Shown: positions 1-7,775 of the stretch, one piece after another | How the letters are laid out: each line of letters starts with the position of its first letter | Position numbering within the stretch: position 1 is the first letter of the stretch | Origin: Hypholoma sublateritium FD-334 SS-4 | Lineage: Eukaryota > Basidiomycota > Agaricomycetes > Agaricales > Strophariaceae | Length of the DNA stretch: 14,754 nucleotides | Reading direction: 5' to 3' | NCBI GenBank assembly: GCA_000827495.1 | Contig: KN817790.1 | Coordinates: 1-14,754, forward strand | Notes under the pieces: model-generated | Told to the model about the DNA's origin: nothing | The model's input: the letters and a program-made list of their open reading frames with translations, nothing else | Databases searched by the model: none | Made by a program: the position numbers and the translations under genes

Positions 1-2
1 CA

Positions 3-209
3 GCTATCAGTGTCTCGAAGAATCCAGAGCATCATGGGCGCATGAAACACCTAGATCTCCGCTTCTACTGGCTTAGGGATGCTGTAAATGACAAGATGAT
101 CTCTCCTTCATTTGTTCCAACTGCTGAGCAAGTTGCAGATATCCTCACCAAGCCATTGCCTGCAGCCAAGGTCCAGTTCTGCAGAGACAAGATGGGCATC
201 CATCCTTAG
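3..209 (+). CDS. Ty1/copia pol polyprotein, C-terminal RNase H end (partial)
   Basis: Sixty-eight codons run open from the left edge to a TAG at 207-209. The residues PEHHGRMKHLDLRFYWLRD and later ADILTKPLP are the conserved C-terminal end of the Ty1/copia RNase H domain, where the enzyme degrades the RNA strand during reverse transcription in cytoplasmic virus-like particles. Only this tail is in the window; gag, integrase and RT would lie to the left. A polypurine tract and an LTR follow at once, as expected for the 3' end of a copia element. No stop or frameshift is seen in this part. An inverted copy at 14398-14607 has about five clear differences over the coding part, so the two belong to one recently active family. 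Confidence 0.9.
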   Translation, partial: AISVSKNPEHHGRMKHLDLRFYWLRDAVNDKMISPSFVPTAEQVADILTKPLPAAKVQFCRDKMGIHP

Positions 210-257
210 TGTGTTTGTTTCTCTCTTTTCATTTCGTCTTTAGAGACTGCTCAGGTT

Positions 258-266
258 AGGGGGGGA
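258..266 (+). other. Polypurine tract of the left copia element
   Basis: AGGGGGGGA lies directly before the TG that opens the LTR. This is the normal place for plus-strand DNA priming in LTR retrotransposons. The same tract occurs in the inverted copy at 14341-14349. Confidence 0.8.
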
Positions 267-517
267 TGTTAGAATTACCTTTTCAGTCTCAGATCATTCT
301 GATCATGTGATGCATGTACTTGTAGCTGCAGAGCCTCGTCCTGAAGTCCTTAGTTACTCACTTCAGACTTCAGGCAAGTAGATACCTTGTTTCTCTCAAT
401 ATACTCAGTTACTCACTTCAGACTTCAGGCCTCTGTTGCCACTTCGTCTGACACACTGAGAACCCGAAACTCGGTCAGCAGGTGCCTTGCACGTTCCTGA
501 ACTCGCCACCTTTAACA
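267..517 (+). mobile_element. 3' LTR of the left Ty1/copia element
   Basis: The segment opens with TGTTAG right after the polypurine tract. It can be closed at TTTAACA (ending 517), giving a 251-bp LTR with TGTTA/TAACA inverted termini. The start is secure because of the polypurine tract and because the inverted copy at 14340 starts identically. The end is inferred from the inverted terminus. The 5' LTR lies outside the window, so the target duplication (candidate GAACA, 518-522) cannot be confirmed. A 24-bp sequence occurs twice inside the LTR. Confidence 0.7.
352..430 (+). repeat. 24-bp direct duplication inside the copia LTR
   Basis: An identical 24-bp unit beginning AGTTACTCACTTCAGACTTC occupies 352-375 and 407-430, 55 bp apart from start to start. 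The right-hand LTR copy loses homology 12 bp into the first unit, at 14244, so it cannot show whether the duplication is a family trait. Confidence 0.85.
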
Positions 518-1043
518 GAACATTATTCCGCTGCCATGCAGCTATGTGTACTGCCGGAGGCTTGTCTGTGGGCCATTTCACACTTCCAGCGGGCCCGCTG
601 GACCATATCATATGGCTACATAAAGGTTACCTAATTTGGTATGTGCAGATTTGCCGGTTCAGCGGGCCCGCTGAACCCATATGATACAGCTACACTGTAG
701 CCATTCACTGGACCGTGTTGTGTGCCCCACTGTAACATAGATACCTGAATGCTCGATATAGAGAGAACATCGGATCTGTCTGGATAGATTGAAGATTGTG
801 GATTCAGAGCTTCGGCAGTGTGTAGCCAAGCAAATAACAACATGAGCATCAGGGCCTTCCCAATATGGCCACAATCGCCTCTTCCTTGCCTCTCGTGTCA
901 TAGCCCCCAGCTTTCACTATATTCCTTTCTTGTTATTCGATCGGTCTCCATGAATAAAATTATTTTCATCCCATGTCTGGTTGCTCCTGCTCTTCACCGT
1001 TGAGTACATCCACATCCCCTGCTTCTGAACCGCTAGCAGCAGC
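518..1043. other. Spacer between copia LTR and alpha-kinase gene
   Basis: No convincing coding region is seen here; the short ORFs on both strands look like chance. The left half holds two GC-rich palindromes (585-602 and 656-677). The right half (about 865-1035) is pyrimidine-rich on the plus strand with runs such as CTCTTCCTTGCCTCTC, and an AATAAAAT stretch lies near 954. Pyrimidine-rich stretches are common in fungal promoters, so the last 180 bp may have been the promoter of the gene that starts at 1044. This is inference only. Confidence 0.4.
585..677. repeat. Pair of perfect GC palindromes with a shared 14-bp core
   Basis: A perfect 18-bp palindrome at 585-602 and a perfect 22-bp palindrome at 656-677 share the core CAGCGGGCCCGCTG, 73 bp apart. 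Sequence after each is also alike (CATATCATATGGCTACA against CATATGATACAGCTACA), so this looks like a diverged tandem copy of a larger unit rather than two unrelated palindromes. No ORF or known element explains them. Confidence 0.8.
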
Positions 1044-3850
1044 ATGGACAGCTCCAACGGGCTCAGTGGGCCAAACCCTTTCCCTTCTGTGCGACAAATA
1101 GTATGTGCTCGCTGTCACAAAAGCACTATGGGGCAGATATCATTCTGCAAAGGGAGTGGTAAGGAACTGTCGAACTGGGGACGTCACTATCAAATGGTAT
1201 GTCATACACATATATTATTATCAAAGCCATTCTAACATGAATCAACTTCAAGTGTGTTGATCCCCAGTGCATTGCATCTGGAGGAGGGGTGCCTATGTTC
1301 TTCTGGAACGACGAACCCACACACTTGGATCTTATTCCTGATGGTATCAAAATGAAGTTTGCCATGAAGCAGAGCATTCAAGACTCTGTTCCCCAGACAC
1401 CGTGTCAACAGCTGAACTGTTTCACGTCAAGTGGAAAACTGTGAAGGGCCAATGCAAATTGTACTCACAACATTCTCAGCTGTTGTTCATGCTGCAGTAA
1501 TCTGGGCGGGTGCAAATTGCCTGCCCATCGTCTTGGCTACGCCACCCAGTGTGATGATATGCAAGAAGAGGCCGAAAAAAAGGTGAGTTCTGCACTAATT
1601 ATCACTAATGCGAGTACTGACCAACTACAGGCTGAGGAATATGGTAGTCAGCTCCCCTCCAGTAGCTTCCAAAACACTGCATCCATGCCATCAACCTCTA
1701 CCCTCCAACCATCGACAGGCCAGTGGTATGCTTGTGCCATGCATCCAGGATATTCCTAGTACTTTGATGCACATATTTCAAATGAGTGATGTACTGAATA
1801 GCTCAAACGCCTCGAGAAAAACCACGAGGATATAAAAAATGCCATTAAAATCAAGGTTTGGACAAAGGTATGTCTGTTTTGTCAGCCAATGCTTTGAGTC
1901 TCTTCTCACCTTATCTCAGAAGGATGAACCATTCCAAGTCATCAATGATGTCTCTGATTTCTACAGAGGAGTTCATATAATTGTTCCCAGCTCTATCAAA
2001 GCACTTGTGACCCTGTTGAACCACAAGCTTTACATCTACGTTGTACACCCAGATGATCAACTCCAATGGCAAATGGCATCTCCAAACCACGTCACTTGCT
2101 ATAGAAGTTATTTCAGGGTCCCAAATCTTTTTCCGAGCTCACAGTCTAGCACTGGAAGACTGTCTTGGACTGGTGGATGAGCTGAGCTTGCTCAAAATTG
2201 GGTACATGGGTGCAAAGCAAGGGGATAGTACTGCACCAGCTAAGTTTCTTCCCCTGTCATCTGTGGTCCATCAGCACTTTTCCTCAGCGACATCATCTCA
2301 AAAGCCTCAAAAGCCTTTAGTTCAGCCATTGGCCTCAAAATTCCCACTCATCTATGTGTGTGACATGCTCCCATTGCTATACCAGCTCCAGGGTTTGTGC
2401 AAAAGTAGGAGGGCAGAAGAATTTGCCAAGAACTTCCCAGGATGCACCTACAAATGCTCAACTGTTGGAGCTGCTCTTACAGTTCTTCGACGAGCAGGGG
2501 AGCATTCTTTGGTGGATAAATATGTATTGTATGGAAGGACAGCTCAGGGAACATGGAAAGCATTAGCGAAGGCTGTACTTGGTATGTGGGCACCTCTCAG
2601 TTGTTAAGAATTCTCTGTAATTTTGCCATAGCCCTGGGACCTGCAGCTCTGACTTCGATGATGTCGGACACAGGTGAATTGTCTGTGGCACAGGGTAAAC
2701 GCAAAGCTGCACCTATCATCATTGACAGCGAGATCATTGAGATCAACTCATCTGATGGATCTGATGATGACAAGCGCAAGATGTTATCCACACCACCCAC
2801 CTCACAGTCCACTGAGGTCGTAAAGACTGAACCCCCCACTTCAAAATATTGTGTCTTTGATGAGAACTGGATTGACAACAATGGCCTTACGGATCTTGAT
2901 ATTCCTGTAATCGCCTCTATTTCAGAGTTTGTTCTGCAGGATGGTATTTTTGGAAGCTGTATTCAAGATGACACAAAAGACATTCAATCCTTCTATTCTG
3001 AAAAAGCAGTTGCTGCTTGTACTTCAACGTCCAAGCAAATTGATTCTGCAAGTTTCAATTATTTTGTTTTAGTGTACCATGGCTAATTTAAACACCATAT
3101 AGATTGCATTCAACTATCGCTCCATGCATGTGACCAATTTTTCAGTGAAGCTTTTGCCAGTTAAGCTTTGCCCTTCACCAACTCCTCTTCCTAACAATGA
3201 TTACACTGTATTTGTTGAAGCTTCAAGACTTGCGCGATGCAAGTACTTCTCCAAAATATTTTGGGAGAAGGTGCTTAATGGCGGTGGAGTTGACATCCAA
3301 GGTATGTGCTGTTATTGTTCTTACTAGCCCTCTTTTAATCTATATGCTAGCTTTCATCATTCATTCTACCATTCTCCTTAATTTCCAAGATGGCCGAACT
3401 GTAGCAGCTCAGCCCTAGTCCACCGGAGCTGTTTTCAAAACTAACCTTGTGGCTACTCGTCGTCAACTGTTTATAAAGCAAACCCTCGACTTGTTCAGTT
3501 ACTTTACATATCAGACATCTGCAAGGCAGCTTGTCATTGTTGATTTTGAAGGTCAGTTCAGAACTTCAGTTGACCACTTGAATGTCATTGTTTACCATGC
3601 TAACCCAATTCATTCTTAGGACATTGGCAGGAAACTGATGGACACTTTACAGTCTTCAATTGCCAGTCCCACACAGTTACCAAGTAAGTGCCAGCATACT
3701 TTCAAGCATATTACTCTAACACAGTCAATCAGCGACAATGGCTTTGGCCAGTTTTACTTCGGAAATCAACACGAGGCTGATATCAATGCCTTCAGAGCTA
3801 GCCACATCTGCGGCGCAGTTTGCCTTGCTTTAGGCCTTCCCTCTGTTTAA
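1044..3850 (+). pseudogene. Alpha-type protein kinase with N-terminal GRF-like zinc finger (decayed)
   Basis: Atypical Ser/Thr kinase of the alpha-kinase (EF2K/MHCK) superfamily; substrate unknown. Exon model: 1044-1196, 1253-1582, 1631-1867, 1920-2581, 2632-about 3018, about 3103-3301, 3390-3551, 3620-3683, 3733-3850. Introns have GT..AG ends and several CTAAC/CTAAT branch sites. Exons 1-2 give a GRF-like finger: CARC (1104-1115), GRHYQ (1179-1193), CVDPQC (1253-1270), FFWNDE (1298-1315). A second Cys/His cluster, C-C-x-C-C-x5-C-x4-H, lies at 1481-1528. Exon 5 has a basic GKRKAA and an SIM-like IIEINSSDGSDDD (2733-2771). The kinase C-terminal lobe shows FSYFTYQTS and VIVDFEG (3494-3551), FNCQSHT (3655-3675) and the zinc-type HICGAVC (3803-3823), matching the H-x-C-x3-C of EF2 kinases. 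Damage: TGA 1442, TAG 1757, TGA 1787, TAG 1799, TAG 3416, a frameshift near 2065-2080 and an unclear junction at 3018-3103. The 1442 stop could sit in a 45-bp intron. Family call fairly sure; loss of function likely. Confidence 0.75.
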
Positions 3851-3984
3851 AATTCTACTACTTCTATCTTTTAATATGTTTTTGATTTCTTTTCACCTCT
3901 AGTTCTGTAGATAATTTTTGTTAAAAAACTGTTACCGCCAAGTTTCAACTTGGTGTGTAGCTAAAAAACATTTGTGTGACAGAT

Positions 3985-4314
3985 ATGGGGAAAGCATGCA
4001 GGCAGCGCAGATGCACAAGGAATTTTTCTGCTCTCTATGTTCTTGTCAATGATGATCTCAACAACATCAAGGTGGTCAAGCACCAAGCTCTGCAGACCAT
4101 ACACACTCACAACTGCTATGCTCTTGTGAAGCATGAGTTCAAACAAGTTGTACGTGATGTTGATCACTGCATGGTTCATGCCATCGTTTATCATTGCAAA
4201 CTTGAATTCAAGCCAGATTCATTCTGGGCACCGTGGGTGGCAGACACATATTGGAGATACATTTATATACTCAATAAACACATACACTTCAGCACACCGC
4301 AATTAAATTTTTAG
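3985..4314 (+). CDS. Hypothetical protein of 109 residues, unrecognised
   Basis: An open frame runs from ATG 3985 to a TAG at 4312-4314; it is also open upstream to a GTG at 3976. The N-terminus is basic and has two cysteines (MGKACRQRRCTRN). The middle (residues about 25-75) is rich in V, H, K and C and could form a folded domain, but I recognise no family. There is no signal peptide or membrane segment. TGTGTGACAG just upstream resembles a 3' splice site, so this may be one exon of a larger broken gene. Its last 26 bases overlap, tail to tail, the end of the minus-strand KDZ gene. It could also be a remnant of another transposon. Existence as a gene is uncertain. Confidence 0.3.
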   Translation: MGKACRQRRCTRNFSALYVLVNDDLNNIKVVKHQALQTIHTHNCYALVKHEFKQVVRDVDHCMVHAIVYHCKLEFKPDSFWAPWVADTYWRYIYILNKHIHFSTPQLNF

Positions 4315-6797
4315 GCGGGGATGGGAATAACGTAGTGGTAGGTATTTTCCAGGGGCAACGGCTGTCACGCTGAAGCTTGCCCACCATATACCAGTTGCAT
4401 TGCTTGATCATCTCATCGAGATAGAAATTAAATCTTTGACAAAACTGGAGAATACGGTGCCGACCTGTTAGGGTCACTTGGAGCAGCTAGCCACCAAGTG
4501 GTCAAGGATAGACCAGGGAATACTGTGGTATTTCCAGTTGGGTGTCTACTACAACTGGAACATATTATATATACTACTTAGCAAGGTCGTCTGACTATGA
4601 TAAGCACCAAAATAGCCTGGTATCAACTGATGTCCGATGCACACAATCACAATCGTGATATGATGGAAATATGATCATCACCTGTCAACTTGCGACAATC
4701 TTGTCACCTCCATGTCTCATAAAATTGCCGGATACCCTCCGACCCAGACATTGGTTTGCTCACAGATGAATGTATTGAAATGCCATTTACCATTCTGGTG
4801 GAGCTCTGGGAAAGCTGCAGGGTTACAGTACTTTTAGCAGTGCATGTCGGTCAATTTGTGTTTTGACTTGAAGTGAAATACATCAACAGGCTTGGCAGTA
4901 TGGGCAAAATGGGTGTCGCCATTACGGTGTTGGTGGGCATCAAGTTTGCAGTTGTTGTCAAAGATGAAAAACTCGGGGGTAGACTCAGGTGTCAGAAACG
5001 TAGCCTTCAGAAAGTCCTTGGGTTCACATAAGTAAATCAACATCCTTGGAGGTAAAAAGCTCACGTTGACAGAGGAGATAGCCTCTGCTCCATAAAAAGT
5101 GGCCCTCGAAAGAATGACACTGCATGGGCACATGATTATCTGCTCATTGTGTGTTCGTCGACGGCCAAACTGGGCCCAAAGCTTATGATTTCCATCATCG
5201 GCTTTTCTGTCACATCCCCCCAAATCCATTTTGACCTCAACTGCATCATCATGATCATTTGCAATATTCATCAAATCATCAGCATTGGGAATAGAATCAC
5301 CAATGTTTGATGCCCGTGCTTTTTGAAGCCGTTCCTTGAGTTGAAACAGTGTCTTGCCTTTGTCAAAATAGGCCCTTTCAAGTTGCCTGATGGTCGAGAT
5401 CCCTGCACATTCTCTTTCCTTCCACAATCTGACTATTGCATCTGGTAATGGCACATACCAAGCTCAAATGTGCATGTGCCAGACAAAATCTCTTCTGTTG
5501 GTTCTCAAGCAGTATGGTGCAGTTGTGTACATTGCATGTGGGGCATCTGATAGTAACACCATTGCACACAGCAGCCTGTATTTTGACTGAACACCTTTGA
5601 GTGAAATGTAATGCTCAATAATGCAGCTGATACGCACTTGGATGGCCCTGTTCATTATTGAAAACTACAAAGCATAGGTCACATGCATGAGCATACTCCT
5701 CCTGGCCAACTCCTTCCATCTGCTTATTTCTTGCAGTAAGACCTTCTTTCAATCAGTCCCTTTGTGACACTTCGTTGGTTGAAAGAATAAGAGGTTCATT
5801 TCTCTCAGCCTTGTCGAGGAGAATAGAAAAGAGAAAGAACCCATTCAAGACACACTCTCCTCGGAGGTCAAGCGAGACTGCCCAGGCTGGGTTCTCATCA
5901 TCATTTTTGGCAAAGGTACTGAGATGCACAAGCTTGTTGTTGAGAATATGTGCACGTGTTTGGGCCAGTGATATAGAATAGATGTGAGTGCAGTTTGAGC
6001 TTGATACCCTATTAATATCAGTCACAGTGTGAAAAAGAATCAACAAGAAGAGATAAATTACCAGGAAAATGTCTTGCTTGTTGCAAAGAACTCAAGCAGA
6101 GCTTCATCCATGAAGTAATGCTTAGCTACTTGAATGACCTCAGGAACACCACCGTAGTATGTGCAAATACCAGAGGCGGTGTAGTCATGGAAGTTATGAT
6201 GGTGGGTACATTTGCAGGCTATATTCACTTTCATAAATTATGTGAATGTAAGTATCAGAAATAAACTTACCATGGCAGTATAGTGAAGTGGCGTAGATAG
6301 GTAAAGCACCCTCTCTAAGAGTAAAAAGAGTAGCCTTGTGCTTAGCTGGCTCTTTTAGGGTGCCATGGCATACAGTACATTGCTGTACGGGGGGATATAG
6401 GTGCCTATATGCTAATAATACTCAGAACATGTCAATTGAACATAAAAAAATAGCACGAGGCACACGTTCCAAAAGGAAAAGTGTGTTTATTGAACTCTAA
6501 CACTTCAGCGTTACTGGCTGGTGCCACATCCTGCACAGAGAGCTTCCATATCATGTCTCTGAGCACCTTCCAGTATGATCTGGCCATTGGAACATCCTCT
6601 GAAATCGCTTGCACCAAAACGAGGGCAACATGGAAAGGAAGGTATAGAGGAGGGTGCTCAGGATCCCTTGTTTTGAAAGCGAGGAACAGTCTGGCTAGCT
6701 GAGCATATCATATGAACTTGAAGACTTTTTCAAGAGACTCAGATGGTATAGAGAAGCACGCAGGGTGTGTATCAAGAGGCACCACGGCCAAAGGCAT
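4289..6797 (-). pseudogene. KDZ transposase with CxC5- and CxC6-like cysteine clusters (decayed)
   Basis: Transposase of the fungal Kyakuja-Dileera-Zisupton (KDZ) class, which moves large DNA transposons. From ATG 6797 the frame passes introns 6465-6405, 6270-6219 and 6061-6009, all phase-consistent, then runs on. Seen in order: helical N-terminus; CxC5-like part with QCTVCHG (6379-6368), YCHACKC across the second intron, and GFFLFSILLDKAE; CxC6-like part with CPTCNVHNC and spaced Cys/His (about 5540-5390); KDZ core with FGRRRTHNEQ, IFDNNC (4965-4948), VDVFHFKSKHK, CNPAAFPEL, CEQTNVWVGGY (4764-4732) and FNFYLDEMI. Damage: stops TGA 6710-6708, TGA 5755-5753, TGA 5617-5615, TAA 4836-4834 and TGA 4719-4717; a frameshift near 5380-5390; and a solo LTR at 4437-4697. 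Without the LTR and one target copy the frame reads straight from EVTR to FNFYLDEM and ends at TGA 4291-4289. Family call is secure; the start codon is the best ATG but not proven. The transposon's own ends were not found. Confidence 0.85.
4437..4697. mobile_element. Solo LTR inserted in the KDZ gene, with 5-bp target duplication
   Basis: The 261-bp segment begins TGACAAAACTGG and ends CTTGCGACA on the plus strand, so it has TG...CA termini. It is flanked by identical ATCTT copies at 4432-4436 and 4698-4702. Removing the segment and one ATCTT joins two halves of a conserved KDZ motif in frame. There is no coding sequence inside. These are the marks of an LTR retrotransposon that inserted and then recombined down to one LTR. 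It is not the LTR family seen at 267-517, which starts TGTTAG. A short non-autonomous element with TG...CA ends is the alternative. Confidence 0.85.
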
Positions 6798-7771
6798 GAC
6801 AGTGAGTATGCAAGGTAGGGAGCTCTGATGTGAGGCCACCAAACAGCTACCCAATTGGGTGTGCCGAGATCATGCTGCTGGATTAGGCCGAGGCCCCAAA
6901 TCTATAATCTACAATCTAACCCGACGAATCTGATCTTCTGGATATAGAGATCAGATTTTCTGAGTTTAAATCCCTGTAGCAAAAAATCTCATGCTCTTTT
7001 GTCCCGATATATTAATTTTGCACACCCTAAACATGTCATGTTTTCCTCTTCAATTACTGAGATAATTCAAATGGCAAATGTTCTCGCTCCAAAAACACCA
7101 AAATAATATAAAGAATGCCTTGGGATGCCTTGTTCGAGCCTCCCTGTACTGTTTAATTTGATTTATCCACAGTTCTGCTTCTTTCATTAGGTATTCACTG
7201 AATCTGAACATAATTAGCACGTGACCACTCAAATTCAGGAGCTCCTCGACAACAGGCGGGCTGTGGCTGACTGCAAAACTTTACAGAGCATTAAACATGG
7301 TTGATAAATTGATATTGGGTCTTGACTACATTTCAGTCTGTGCAGAGGAGCCAGAAGTCATTCCATAGATATTATATGCTCCAATTCTACATTTTTGGAA
7401 GGATATTGAAGCCTTTCAAGCCTCTGACTGTGATATTGAGCTCTTTTAATACATTGAGTAGGTTGTATATTGTCCCTAATACCTAACTGTAAACTAGTTC
7501 CCCAAGGATAGCTGATTGACAATGGAGTGGCACGCCCGGGGGATGTGATCCTGAAGAGATGATGTTATTCTGTCCTCCATTGTGCATGGGTAACTACTCT
7601 ACAGTTCACGTGCTGATCTGGCACTGATCTGGTAAGATGCCAATTGCCCTAATCCATCTGGCCACCATCTTTCTGGCAACATCCGCATTGCCTCTTGGCA
7701 ACTCTCCCTCTTATACCTGCTCCTTCCTCCTCTTCCTCCTCTTCTTCATCCCTGTCTTCTTCTTCCTCCTC
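6798..7771. other. Gene-free AT-rich spacer between KDZ and gypsy remnants
   Basis: I see no convincing coding sequence on either strand. The part next to 6797 may hold the KDZ promoter and terminal sequences, but no terminal inverted repeat was found. The part left of 7772 should hold the polypurine tract and 3' LTR of the minus-strand gypsy element. One candidate LTR start on the minus strand is TGTTGCC at 7681, but I could not find a matching LTR end, so no LTR is called. A 10-bp hairpin lies at 6927-6957 and a 12-bp palindrome, ACCCAATTGGGT, near 6849. Confidence 0.5.
6927..6957. repeat. Short inverted repeat (10-bp arms, 11-bp loop)
   Basis: AATCTGATCT at 6927-6936 is matched by its reverse complement AGATCAGATT at 6948-6957. 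It lies about 130 bp upstream of the KDZ start on that gene's strand. It could be a protein site or chance; no function is claimed. Confidence 0.5.
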
Positions 7772-7775
7772 CTAA
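7718..7775. repeat. Low-complexity CT-rich tract
   Basis: About 58 bp are almost purely pyrimidine on the plus strand, mostly CTT and CCT triplets. The tract overlaps the end of the gypsy pol frame (stop at 7774-7772) and the sequence just after it. On the minus strand it is a long purine run and could have supplied the element's polypurine tract, or it may be simple-sequence expansion. Confidence 0.8.

Noticed and set aside
3019..3102. 84-bp intron GTACTT...CATATAG joining kinase exons
   Set aside because: The branch site and acceptor look good, but the joined phase is wrong for the downstream conserved frame. The boundary is left approximate.
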